A DNA stretch of 64,000 nucleotides from Rhodobacter sp. SY28-1 (GTDB lineage: Bacteria > Pseudomonadota > Alphaproteobacteria > Rhodobacterales > Rhodobacteraceae): positions 372,001 to 436,000 of the forward strand of contig NZ_STGH01000001.1 in the NCBI RefSeq assembly GCF_005222785.1. Direction: 5' to 3'. Shown piece by piece: positions 33,755 through 41,971 of the stretch. Each line of letters opens with the position of its first letter. The stretch's first letter is position 1. Under the pieces are notes generated by a model. The model was not told the origin of the DNA. It made no database searches and saw nothing but the letters and a program-made list of their open reading frames with translations. A program made the position numbers and the translations under genes.

Positions 33755-34825
33755 ATGGCCGATTTCGAGACGCAGATCAAGGAAAGCCAGGCTCAGGTCG
33801 CCGAGGCGCAGGCGAAGATTTCGGCGATCACCAGCCGGATCGAGGCGGCGCGGTCGAAGCTGGACCAGGGCGTGCAGCTGGACGTGGAGAATGCGACGCT
33901 TGAGGATGTGTCGAAGCACACCGATCTGATGAACGCGAACATCGCCGAGCTGATCATGGGGCTGGATGATGTGACCGCGGGATTCTCGGCCGAATTCAAC
34001 GAGATGCGGACGAAGACCGGGATGGAGTCGTTCATCGGCATCTTCTCGTCTGCCAAGGCCGAGTCGATGCGGCAGGAACGGATGCGCGCGGCCACCATAG
34101 ACGACAAGCTGCAGGACCTGATTTCCAAGTCGGACGTGATCGTGAAGCTGTTGCAAGGGCAGCTTGACCTTCTGAACACCCAGAAGGGTCGCGTCGAGAC
34201 GAACCTGGCGGGGACGCTGACGGAGCGGGAAGAGACCGTCGCGGCGCTGGAGGCGGTGCGGAAGGAAGTGGCGAGCCTCGACCCGAAGATCATCGAGCTG
34301 GAGAACAAGATCTCGGTCGAGCAGGACGCTGCGGCGCGGACCAAGCTGGAGACCGAGCTGGCGACGCTGAACGCGCAGTACAACGCGTTGGTCCAGGATG
34401 AGCAGGTGAAGCTGGCGAAGTCGCAGACGCTGGAGCGCTATATCGAGAAGGGCAAGACCTGGGTAGACAGCTTGCAGAACCAGGCGGCGACGCAGCTGGT
34501 GCTGATCAACAAGCTGCAGACGGACACCAAGCAGCGGGTGGTCCTCTATGACGCGCTGACTTCGTCCTTGAAGACTGCCCAGCAGCAGGACGTGGCGCAC
34601 CGGATCAACGAGATCGGGGTGAAGACCGACCAGGAAGCCCAGACCGCGATGGCGGCGATTGGCGCTGCGACCAACGACAAGATGGCCGACATGCTGGAAG
34701 CGCACGAGGGGCATATGGTCTTCGCCCGGCAGATCCTGGAGCAGAAGGCGAAGGCGGATGAGCGCTTCGCCCGGCGCTTCGCCGCGATTGTCGAGAAGCA
34801 CGACAAGAACGCGTATGGGGAATGA
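33755..34825 (+). CDS. Coiled-coil protein opening the AAA+ cluster, unknown function
   Basis: A 356-residue, almost wholly helical protein with long coiled-coil stretches (residues about 5-45, 120-240 and 320-345) and no membrane segment or signal. Composition is rich in Ala, Gln, Glu and Lys, with few aromatic residues. The C-terminal third (VLYDALTSSLKTAQQQDVAHRINEIG) recalls the organisation of TelA/KlaA toxic-anion-resistance proteins, but the resemblance is weak. It has a strong GGAGGG site and is the first gene after the operator-like repeats; it overlaps the next gene by 4 bp. A scaffold or partner of the ATPase is a possible role. Confidence 0.7.
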   Translation: MADFETQIKESQAQVAEAQAKISAITSRIEAARSKLDQGVQLDVENATLEDVSKHTDLMNANIAELIMGLDDVTAGFSAEFNEMRTKTGMESFIGIFSSAKAESMRQERMRAATIDDKLQDLISKSDVIVKLLQGQLDLLNTQKGRVETNLAGTLTEREETVAALEAVRKEVASLDPKIIELENKISVEQDAAARTKLETELATLNAQYNALVQDEQVKLAKSQTLERYIEKGKTWVDSLQNQAATQLVLINKLQTDTKQRVVLYDALTSSLKTAQQQDVAHRINEIGVKTDQEAQTAMAAIGAATNDKMADMLEAHEGHMVFARQILEQKAKADERFARRFAAIVEKHDKNAYGE

Positions 34826-35169
34826 GGTTCTGGAAGCAGTCGGCGCTTAGCCTGGCCATCGGAGCTGCCTGTGTGGCTCCGTTGGTAATCGCGAACACCA
34901 TGTATCATCCCAAGGCTGACTCAGCGACAAGTTCTGAGGCCGTTGCTCTGTACCTCGTTCTTGGATCGTTTGTTGTTGGGTTTGTCGTGTCGGCTGTCGC
35001 GTTGCTCCGAATGTGGGGCAAGTTCTTTTTCCATGTCATTCTTCCACGCTGGCCAATTTGGGTCACGGGCAGCCCACCGGAAATGAAATCGCTGATCGCC
35101 TCCAATCCGCTTTACCGTTGGGTATTTTGGATCGACGAATACGGTGAGAACCGAGACCGACATGCCTGA
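34822..35169 (+). CDS. Small two-helix membrane protein in the AAA+ cluster
   Basis: A 115-residue protein with two hydrophobic segments (residues about 8-25 and 40-65: LSLAIGAACVAPLVIA, ALYLVLGSFVVGFVVSAVALL) and an aromatic C-terminal part (PLYRWVFWIDEYGENRD). It overlaps the coiled-coil gene by 4 bp and the next gene by 8 bp. Its GC content and codon use are lower than those of the neighbouring large genes. No family recognised. Confidence 0.65.
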   Translation: MRFWKQSALSLAIGAACVAPLVIANTMYHPKADSATSSEAVALYLVLGSFVVGFVVSAVALLRMWGKFFFHVILPRWPIWVTGSPPEMKSLIASNPLYRWVFWIDEYGENRDRHA

Positions 35170-36289
35170 TCCCACTGTCAAAGACGTCCTGACCTCGGAC
35201 CACCACGAGCTGTACGACACGCTCGTCGCCCGTCGCTACTTTGCCAAGTTCGACCGGATCACCGGGCATCTCGGCCGGGTGGCGGCGGAGGTGGAGAATG
35301 AGGGGAAGCTGACGCGGACTGAAGCTCGGGTCTTGGGGCGCTATCTGACGGCGGTGGCGGGGACGTTCCGGGCGTTGAACCACAAGTACCTGATGACCGG
35401 GCGCGGGGAGACGGCCCCCAAGCTGACCATCGACCGGCATGAGAGCGGGTTTCCGGTCGCACAGGAGCTGATGACGATGGCCGTCGATGCCCAGCAGGCG
35501 GAGAAGCACCTGGCCGGGATGCCTTCGGAGGCGGAGCTGAAGGACCGGATGATCCGACAGATCGTGGGCGACCAGACGATCCCCACCGCGCTGCAGTTCG
35601 CACTGTCGCAGCGGTACTACTATGAGGCGCTGGCGGCGGGGGGCATGTTCTGGGCGCGGAACGACCCGGATGCGCAGTGGATCGAGGACCTGGGCGAGCG
35701 GCGGCATTTCCTGGTGCACTGGGCGGTCTGGGATACTCAGACCAACCTGCCGGTGGTGTATCTGATGGACCTGGAGGACAGTGGCAAGCGGCCGATCCTG
35801 AATGATGCATATCGCTGGCCGCAGGCGCAGGCGGCGCTGATGGCGCAGTCGGTGGGCGGGCTGAAGCTGCTGACCATTGCGACCGGGTTCGACAAGGATT
35901 TTGCCGATCTGCATCCGAAGCGGCTGCGGCGGATCATTCTGGGGCCGATGTATTCGGCGAGTTTCACCCTTCAATCGGGGCCGATTTCCAAGGTGCTGGA
36001 GGGCGCGAAGGCGCCGGAGGGTGAGGATTGGGCTTTGGTCTGGACGGTGGAGGACCTGGTCTCGGACCGCGAGGAGGCGGTGAAGGACGGCTGGTTCTCC
36101 ACCGTCGGGCGGCAGGTCTACAAGCTGGACCCGGTGGCGGGGGCCGAGCTTGGGGCCACGCGGCAGGACCGGATGATCATTTTGCCGGAGAAGCCCTATC
36201 AGGTTCTGGTGGAGCAGAACCCGCGGGGGCTTCAAGGGCTGCGGAAGTTCGTCGTGGGGGCCGGGGGGCGGTTGATTCCGACGTTGTGA
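35162..36289 (+). CDS. Unknown 375-residue soluble protein in the AAA+ cluster
   Basis: A soluble-looking protein without signal or membrane segments. The N-terminal half is helical (residues 1-150); the C-terminal half looks mixed alpha/beta with VVYLMDLEDSGKRPILND, LRRIILGPMYSASFT and QDRMIILPEKPYQVLVEQ. I see no catalytic motif and no von Willebrand MIDAS motif, so it is not a MoxR-type VWA partner. The ATG at 35162 is preferred; a GTG at 35144 would add six residues. A family B repeat follows it, before the ATPase gene. Confidence 0.65.
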   Translation: MPDPTVKDVLTSDHHELYDTLVARRYFAKFDRITGHLGRVAAEVENEGKLTRTEARVLGRYLTAVAGTFRALNHKYLMTGRGETAPKLTIDRHESGFPVAQELMTMAVDAQQAEKHLAGMPSEAELKDRMIRQIVGDQTIPTALQFALSQRYYYEALAAGGMFWARNDPDAQWIEDLGERRHFLVHWAVWDTQTNLPVVYLMDLEDSGKRPILNDAYRWPQAQAALMAQSVGGLKLLTIATGFDKDFADLHPKRLRRIILGPMYSASFTLQSGPISKVLEGAKAPEGEDWALVWTVEDLVSDREEAVKDGWFSTVGRQVYKLDPVAGAELGATRQDRMIILPEKPYQVLVEQNPRGLQGLRKFVVGAGGRLIPTL

Positions 36290-36300
36290 CTTGGGGTCAC

Positions 36301-36347
36301 CCCCGGGGCGCTGCCCCGGACCCCGGGATATTTTCAGACAGAAAATG
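36301..36347 (+). repeat. Repeat family B copy 3, inside the AAA+ operon
   Basis: GGGGC-gct-GCCCC hairpin, then GGACCCCGGGATATTTTCAG and GACAGAAAATG. It fills the only sizeable gap in the first half of the operon, and its right end lies 8 bases from the ATPase start codon, so the GAGGG directly after it acts as the ribosome-binding site. It shares GACAGAAAATG with the copy inside xdhB. Confidence 0.8.
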
Positions 36348-36355
36348 AGGGTTTC

Positions 36356-38284
36356 ATGAGCACGCGCGACACGATGGAGCTGAAGGAAGAGACGATCCGG
36401 GCGCAGTATGAGGCGGCACTGGGGATGGTCTTTGGGTTCGATCATGCGCCGCGGTTGGCGAAGCCTTTGGTGGTGGCTGTGGCGGCGGAGCGGTCTCCGG
36501 GGGTTGGGACGCGGCCCACGTTCCGGTCGACGGTGCCGGGGATGGCGACGCGGACGACGGCGCGGCCGGGCGGGGTGCGGCTGGCGGAGCGGATCGAGGG
36601 GTTGGGGGATGGGCTCGTGTCGCCGGTGCAGGCGGCCTGTCTGAACGCGCTGCGGCGGTCCCTGGCGATTGCGCTGGCGATGGGGGAGACGTTTTCGGCT
36701 CAGTCGGGCCTGGCGGAGCTGAAGCGGGCGAACCTTGAGGGGCGGGTGCCGGAGCCTAAGCGCGCGGAGTTTGGCGAGTTGCTGGCGGGTGAGGCGCTGG
36801 TGGTGTTGTTCACCTTTGGCAATGCGCTGGCCTATCTGATTGCGCCGCATGTGGGGTCTTCGACCGTTGAACTGGGCGAGGTGGAGGAGGTGCTGACCGA
36901 CAATGCTCCGCTGGCGTTGCAGGGGGTGTTGTGGGAGCTGGATCAGGACATCGGCGCGCTGGCGACGGATGATGTGAAGCTGGTGGCGGTGGTGTCGGCC
37001 TTTGCCGAGGCGCTGATGAAGAAGGTGCAGATCCGGGCGGAGAATGGGGCGCGGACGTCTGTGTTTACCGCCGGGTCGTGGAAGGTGGAGGCGGATGGGC
37101 TGACGCTTTCGGGGTTCAAGCCGGCGAAGGCGGCGAAGGGTGGCATGATCGCCATGGCGTTCAAGAAGCCGCATGAGGTGGTGGGGAACCATATCGCCAA
37201 GTACCAGTCGCTGCGGCTGGCGAAGATGCTGATGGCCTATGATTTTGAACGCCGTCTGAACCCGTTTGCGGAACTGGGCGGGTTCATCTTCACCTTCATG
37301 GGGGATGGGAAACCGGGGACGGGGAAGACGACGCTGATCCAGATGATGGCGGGATTGCTGAACGATTACTGCAAGGTGGCGGGGTATCCGTTCCGGTATC
37401 AGAACTTCAGCATCGATCAGATCGACAGCTATCAGGGCAAGTCGGGACAGAACGCGAAGGCGTTTATTGATGCGGTGCTGGACCCCTCGGTCATCGGGTT
37501 CGGGACCATTGACGACATCGACCAGGTGGCGGGGAAGCGGGGGGACCGGCAGTCCTCTGCTGGCCAGCAGGAGGTGACGGCGGTCTTCATGCAGGCCTTC
37601 GCGGGGGCGGGGACGGTGGTGCGGGGGAACTGCACGTTCGGGATGTTCAGTAACTACCCGGAGAATGTGGACGACGCCCTGCGCCAACGCGCCGGGGCAC
37701 GGTTTCTGGTCGACGGGCCGCAAAGCCGGGAGGATTACATTGATATCCTCTCGCTTCTGTTGGGGAAGAACCATGCGATCCCGGTGGGCGCGCATGAGTT
37801 GTTCGCGGCGCAGGAGATCAAGAAGGCTGTCGCGGCCAGCTTCGAAGGACATTCGAAGCCGCATGAGGAGGGGCTCTTGAAGGTCTGGGACCGGGTGTCG
37901 GGGGAGATCGGCAAGCTCGACACGCTGGCGAAGATCGGGACCTATCTGAAGGCGATCCAGCAGGCGGATGAGCGGTTCACAGGGCGGGCGATCAAGAACA
38001 TCACCGATGCGGTGAAGGTCCGGGCGATGGACTTTGAGCTGCCGGATGAGTGGATGGCGGAGCCGGACCTGTTCCTCTTCAAGCCCTATGACGAGAAGCT
38101 GGCGATGATCCGGGGGCTGATGACTCCGATCACGGTCGAGATGGTGATCCAGGAGATCAACCGCTACGCCGACAGCGAATTCCGCTATGCCGACAAGTCG
38201 GACGAGGTGGCCATCGAGGCAATGGTGCGCGATTTTGGCCGGACGGAAGAGGCGAAGCGGCGGTATCTGGAGGGGAAGGGGTAA
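36356..38284 (+). CDS. AAA+ ATPase of an uncharacterised cluster
   Basis: A 642-residue ATPase. Residues 1-300 are a helical N-terminal domain I cannot assign. The AAA+ core follows: Walker A GDGKPGTGKTT (residues 316-326), Walker B TIDDID (386-387 are Asp-Asp where most AAA proteins have Asp-Glu), sensor-1 asparagine in FSNYPENVDDA (Asn433) and arginines 443 and 445 in LRQRAGARF, fitting the arginine-finger region of classical AAA proteins. A C-terminal helical lid follows. There are no membrane segments. It is surrounded by coiled-coil and small membrane proteins, so it probably remodels or unfolds a membrane-bound partner. The substrate is unknown. Confidence 0.85.
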   Translation: MSTRDTMELKEETIRAQYEAALGMVFGFDHAPRLAKPLVVAVAAERSPGVGTRPTFRSTVPGMATRTTARPGGVRLAERIEGLGDGLVSPVQAACLNALRRSLAIALAMGETFSAQSGLAELKRANLEGRVPEPKRAEFGELLAGEALVVLFTFGNALAYLIAPHVGSSTVELGEVEEVLTDNAPLALQGVLWELDQDIGALATDDVKLVAVVSAFAEALMKKVQIRAENGARTSVFTAGSWKVEADGLTLSGFKPAKAAKGGMIAMAFKKPHEVVGNHIAKYQSLRLAKMLMAYDFERRLNPFAELGGFIFTFMGDGKPGTGKTTLIQMMAGLLNDYCKVAGYPFRYQNFSIDQIDSYQGKSGQNAKAFIDAVLDPSVIGFGTIDDIDQVAGKRGDRQSSAGQQEVTAVFMQAFAGAGTVVRGNCTFGMFSNYPENVDDALRQRAGARFLVDGPQSREDYIDILSLLLGKNHAIPVGAHELFAAQEIKKAVAASFEGHSKPHEEGLLKVWDRVSGEIGKLDTLAKIGTYLKAIQQADERFTGRAIKNITDAVKVRAMDFELPDEWMAEPDLFLFKPYDEKLAMIRGLMTPITVEMVIQEINRYADSEFRYADKSDEVAIEAMVRDFGRTEEAKRRYLEGKG

Positions 38285-38287
38285 GCC

Positions 38288-38599
38288 ATGGGAGCGGTGA
38301 TGCACAACCCCTTGGTTTTCCTGGCCGACTTCATCTTGCCGCTGGTGGTCGCGCTGATGTTCTGTCTGCGCTGGGGGCCGAACCGGGGGATCCTTTTCGC
38401 GGTGATCCCCGCGCTGGTCGGGGTGTTTCTGCTGTTCTTCTTTCAGGTCAGTCCGGGGGTCAATCCTGACGGGTCTGGCAGGGTCGCGTCGGCCTTTGGC
38501 TACATGACCAGTGAAAGCATCATGTGGATCGCCAGCTTCCTGGTCGGTGCGGCGATTGGGTCGGTGATCTGGAAACTGCGGCGGCCGGAGGGGAAGTGA
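38288..38599 (+). CDS. Small three-helix membrane protein in the AAA+ cluster
   Basis: A 103-residue integral membrane protein with three hydrophobic segments (PLVFLADFILPLVVALMFCL, GILFAVIPALVGVFLLFFF, IMWIASFLVGAAIGSVIW) and a short basic C-terminus. It starts 4 bases after the ATPase stop and overlaps the next gene by 4 bp (GTGA). No named family recognised. Confidence 0.72.
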   Translation: MGAVMHNPLVFLADFILPLVVALMFCLRWGPNRGILFAVIPALVGVFLLFFFQVSPGVNPDGSGRVASAFGYMTSESIMWIASFLVGAAIGSVIWKLRRPEGK

Positions 38600-38991
38600 G
38601 CAACGCGCTGACCCTCGACCTCTGGAACTCCATCCTGCCGCTGGCGGGGTTGTGCGCGCTGGTGGCCTGGCTGCCGGGGTGGTTGGTGGGGCGGGGGAAC
38701 CTGTCTCAACGGGCGCTTGCGCGGGCGGTGGGGGTGACGGCTGTGGTGGCGCTGGTCGTGGGGGCCGGGCTGGCGGCCGGGCTTTATGCGGCGATCAACG
38801 AGGGGGTCTGGGCGGGGGTCCTCGCGGCTCCGCTGGAGCGGGCGGGGTTCTTCCTGGGCCGCTCGGCGCTGTTCGCGCTGCTCTGGGGGCCGGTCCTGGG
38901 CTTTGTCTGGCTGGTTAAGGCGCAGGAGCTTAACCGGCGGTTGGGGATGCGGATGGTGGATGTTACGACACAAGGTGAGTTGGATTCCTGA
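38596..38991 (+). CDS. Small three-helix membrane protein in the AAA+ cluster
   Basis: A 131-residue protein with three hydrophobic segments (NSILPLAGLCALVAWLPGWLV, AVGVTAVVALVVGAGLAAGLY, SALFALLWGPVLGFVWLV). The GTG at 38596 overlaps the previous stop. It ends 48 bp before the low-GC gene. The order of two small membrane proteins after an ATPase suggests a membrane complex. Confidence 0.7.
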   Translation: MSNALTLDLWNSILPLAGLCALVAWLPGWLVGRGNLSQRALARAVGVTAVVALVVGAGLAAGLYAAINEGVWAGVLAAPLERAGFFLGRSALFALLWGPVLGFVWLVKAQELNRRLGMRMVDVTTQGELDS

Positions 38992-39039
38992 TATGCTGGA
39001 ACCACTTTGCACGACCTTGCTTCCATATATGGGGGACCG

Positions 39040-39642
39040 ATGATTAGACGTGAGCTTCTCGTTGCATTTGTCTTTGTACTTCTGGCACTATTTGCGTTTG
39101 CACCGCCCCTGCTTGTAGCGCTGGGAAGCTATCCCGGAGGTACACTAGAGAAGATCGAAGCATTCATTTTGGAGAGACAGGAGCTTCTTATTGCTCTCGG
39201 AACTCTATTTCTGGTCGTTGGCCTTTCTGTATGGACAAGTCACTTATCAAACCGTTCCGCGGAGAAAAGAGATGCTGCCAATCGAATGCTGCAGGCGGAG
39301 CTAAAGGTTGCTGACTTTCGACAGGCGTGGATTAATGAACTGCGAGACGAGATAGAGGAGTTTTGCCAGATCACTTTCTCTCCTCCAGATGAGCGAGACC
39401 ATAACAGACATACTGCGCTCATAGGAAAGATACATATGCGCCTGAATCTATCAGAAACGCCAGCGCGGGAACTCTACCAAGCGCTCCTGGAATCAGCCCG
39501 TCACGACCATTCTGACACAAATTCTGAAGTCGAAGCTCTTCTAGCTGTTACCAAAAAGGCTAACGCGTTTCTCAGGGGGGAATGGGCAAGAATGAAAATG
39601 GACATTCAGAAGGCCCTCACCTTCAAAGTCGAAGAACCATGA
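39040..39642 (+). CDS. Low-GC two-helix membrane protein inserted in the AAA+ cluster
   Basis: A 200-residue protein with two N-terminal membrane segments (LLVAFVFVLLALFAFAPPLLVA; LLIALGTLFLVVGLSVW) and a long charged cytoplasmic helix region starting SAEKRDAANRMLQAELKVADF. RQAWINELRDEIEEF resembles a motif I have seen in scattered small membrane proteins of unknown role. Base composition is near 45-50% GC by eye against about 65% around it, and codon use is different. The ATG at 39040 has a GGGGGA site. It still overlaps the next gene by 4 bp. Confidence 0.72.
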   Translation: MIRRELLVAFVFVLLALFAFAPPLLVALGSYPGGTLEKIEAFILERQELLIALGTLFLVVGLSVWTSHLSNRSAEKRDAANRMLQAELKVADFRQAWINELRDEIEEFCQITFSPPDERDHNRHTALIGKIHMRLNLSETPARELYQALLESARHDHSDTNSEVEALLAVTKKANAFLRGEWARMKMDIQKALTFKVEEP

Positions 39643-40988
39643 AACGCCTCATCCAACGCGGTCTGATGTTCGGGAACCTGATCGAGGTCTCCTCGCCCGC
39701 CCTTGTCGAACGCTACAACCGGGCGCTCAAGCATTTGACCGGCAAGACCACGAAGCTGGACGATTTCCACATCGACCTGTCCGGCTATTCGCCCGAGATC
39801 GGGGATGAGCTTAACGACGACCTCTACCTCAACCCCAACGGGGCGAACCGGCAGTTCATTTTGCTCACCACGGCGCAGAAGGATGCGCCTTTGTTGAACA
39901 TCAAGTTCTCCACCAGCCGGGGGATCCTGACGCAGTTCATCGAGAAGAACGAGGCGCAGCTGTTTGCGCTGACCGCAAGGGATGCGGTGGCGGGGGAGCT
40001 GCAGAACTCGGTATACGCGTTCGACACGCCGGCGAAGCTGTTCGACATAAGGCAGGTGACGGTCGAGGCGGATACGATCGGCGGGCATGTGGCGGATGCG
40101 GGGAAGCTGGCGAAGCTGATCGAGCGGTTCCGGCAGGAGCCGGACGGTTGGCGCGATGATGTGCTGGTGGCCGAGATGATCGGGCTGGCGAAGAAGACGG
40201 GCGACGTGACGCGGGTGCCGATCTCGCTTCCGGCGATGACGTTCCAGCAGCAGAACTTCTGGACCAGCCATTTCGGCGGGGTCTACATCTTTCAGGGGGT
40301 GCGCTATCCGGCGGCGATCTCGACGCTGGACTGGCAATCGCTGGGCGAGGTGCCGGTGGCGCAGGTGATGGACCTGGACCACCGCAACCAGATCGCCGAC
40401 TGGCTGGAGCGGAATGCGCTGGTGGAGCCCATCGTGCAGGCTCGCGGGACGGATGCGGCGGCGATCTTGCGGCAGAAGATGGATTTCATCCTTGTGGACG
40501 CGGCGGACCGGCTGGGGATCGAGATCGGGGACGCTCGGCGGACGGAATTGCGGAAGGTGGCCTACAAGCTGGGTTCGGCTCTGCCGGAGGAGTTTCTGGG
40601 CCTCGCGGCGCTGTTGAGATGGGTAGAGGCCGGTGGGCCCTGGCCGAAGATCACCAGCGAGCATCCGGCGTATTTCTATACCTTGAGGGGCAAGGGGCCG
40701 GATCGGGATCTGGTGAACATGCTGTTGTCGGAGCTGTCCCCGATGGACGTCCGGCAGATGTTCATCGTCCACAAGGAGCTGTTCTACGCGCAGTACGCGA
40801 CGTGGAGCGACCGCAAGAAGACCTATGTGGCGGACTTCCTGGCGCGGGAGTATCAGGTGGACCGGGAAGGCGCGCGGACGGCTTTGTTCGGGCCGGAGCC
40901 GAGCATGGACGAGTTGCACCGCCCGCAGATGGCGGAGGGGCCGAAGCCCTCACGTCCGGTGGTGGGCCCCTGGGGAGGGAGACGTTAA
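39639..40988 (+). CDS. Unknown 449-residue protein in the AAA+ cluster (possibly DUF6638)
   Basis: A soluble protein starting MKRLIQRGLMFGNLIEV, with no signal or membrane segment. The N-terminal half holds AQKDAPLLNIKFSTSRGIL; the C-terminal half is helical (LRRVAYKLGSALPEEFLGL-like KVAYKLGSALPEEFLGLAA, HKELFYAQYATWSDRKKTYV). The last 25 residues are Pro/Gly-rich. I think it belongs to a Rhodobacterales family catalogued as DUF6638, but the number is from memory. It overlaps the low-GC gene by 4 bp and is followed one base later by a small membrane protein. Confidence 0.65.
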   Translation: MKRLIQRGLMFGNLIEVSSPALVERYNRALKHLTGKTTKLDDFHIDLSGYSPEIGDELNDDLYLNPNGANRQFILLTTAQKDAPLLNIKFSTSRGILTQFIEKNEAQLFALTARDAVAGELQNSVYAFDTPAKLFDIRQVTVEADTIGGHVADAGKLAKLIERFRQEPDGWRDDVLVAEMIGLAKKTGDVTRVPISLPAMTFQQQNFWTSHFGGVYIFQGVRYPAAISTLDWQSLGEVPVAQVMDLDHRNQIADWLERNALVEPIVQARGTDAAAILRQKMDFILVDAADRLGIEIGDARRTELRKVAYKLGSALPEEFLGLAALLRWVEAGGPWPKITSEHPAYFYTLRGKGPDRDLVNMLLSELSPMDVRQMFIVHKELFYAQYATWSDRKKTYVADFLAREYQVDREGARTALFGPEPSMDELHRPQMAEGPKPSRPVVGPWGGRR

Positions 40989-40989
40989 C

Positions 40990-41268
40990 ATGGGTTGGCT
41001 ACGGCTTGCGTTCTTCATGTATGTCGGGCTGACGATTGCCTATTTCCTGACCTCGATCTACTCGCGGTCGGTTCGGCGCGAGAAGCTGGAGAAGGAATGG
41101 GACACCGACCCCGCACGGGAGGGGCTGACTGTGGAGGAGCGGTCGGCCTTCATCGAGGCCGGGATGGTTCATTACGACAAGGGGCTGAAAAAGCGGCTGT
41201 TGTGGCTTATCTACATCCTGCCGACGATAGGCTTTTTGGCGACGATCTACTTCATCAACTGGCACTGA
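40990..41268 (+). CDS. Small two-helix membrane protein in the AAA+ cluster
   Basis: A 92-residue protein with membrane segments at both ends (LRLAFFMYVGLTIAYFLTSIY; LLWLIYILPTIGFLATIYFI). The loop between them (residues about 23-70) is charged and carries YDKGLKKR, so both ends lie in the membrane with a soluble hairpin between. It is placed one base after the 449-residue gene and 12 bp before the DUF1523 gene. No function assigned. Confidence 0.72.
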   Translation: MGWLRLAFFMYVGLTIAYFLTSIYSRSVRREKLEKEWDTDPAREGLTVEERSAFIEAGMVHYDKGLKKRLLWLIYILPTIGFLATIYFINWH

Positions 41269-41280
41269 GAGGGCGAACCC

Positions 41281-41961
41281 ATGTGGACCAAGATCAAGTG
41301 GGGCATCCGGATCCTTGTGGTGCTGATCATCGGGTTGTTCCTGCACTACACCCTGCCGCAGCGCGATGTGGTGCAGATCATCAACACCTACAACAAGAAC
41401 ACGCCCATTGGCGCGAACTGGATGTTCTATTCCATCGAGGACACCGGGACCGGGGTCGAAACCACCGCAACCATCCGCGACATCCGGTTCATCGACGCGG
41501 TCTATGCGGACGGGACCAGCGTGATGGTCTACCGCAACGAGGATACCGGCTGGTTCTGGCCGCCGTATTTCAAGTGGGACAGCAGCACCCTGCAGGCCGA
41601 GGCGCAGAACCTGAAGTCGGACAAGGCGAATCCCAAATGGGTCGCGGTGACGCATTACGGCTGGCGGTTGCCGATCTTCTCGATCTTCCCGAACGCGGTT
41701 AAGATCACTCCGGTCGAGGGGCCGGACGTGACGCTGATCCCCTGGCTGAACCTCGTGATCCTGGGTTTCCTGGCCTTCGTGATCCTTATGATCCGCAAGA
41801 TGTGGCTGCAGTTCCGTGAGCGGATGGTGGACCCGGCCTTGGCGGATGTGGGCGAGACGTTTGACGCGGCGGGCCAACGGGTGGATGCGGCGCGGAAAGA
41901 GGCGCGGGGGTTCTTCGGGCGGATCGGGGCCTGGTTCAACACCTGGCGGGCGAAGAAGTAG
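41281..41961 (+). CDS. DUF1523 family membrane protein
   Basis: A 226-residue protein. One membrane segment lies at residues 8-27 (GIRILVVLIIGLFLHYTLP) and one near residue 160 (LNLVILGFLAFVILMIRKMW). Between them is a periplasmic domain with the DUF1523 hallmarks HYTLPQRDVVQIINTY, IRFIDAV and MVYRNEDTGWFWPPYFKWD. The C-terminal tail is charged and cytoplasmic. It ends the cluster and faces the DUF411 gene across 10 bp. Confidence 0.87.
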   Translation: MWTKIKWGIRILVVLIIGLFLHYTLPQRDVVQIINTYNKNTPIGANWMFYSIEDTGTGVETTATIRDIRFIDAVYADGTSVMVYRNEDTGWFWPPYFKWDSSTLQAEAQNLKSDKANPKWVAVTHYGWRLPIFSIFPNAVKITPVEGPDVTLIPWLNLVILGFLAFVILMIRKMWLQFRERMVDPALADVGETFDAAGQRVDAARKEARGFFGRIGAWFNTWRAKK

Positions 41962-41971
41962 CTTTCCTCGG

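Noticed and set aside
33755-34825. Firm call of the coiled-coil protein as TelA/KlaA tellurite resistance
   Set aside because: Only a loose resemblance in the C-terminal helices; coiled coils give false similarity and no ter genes are present.
35063-38305. 1080-codon minus-strand open frame opposite the AAA+ cluster
   Set aside because: Composition is that of a GC-driven shadow frame, while the plus strand carries an intact Walker A/B ATPase.
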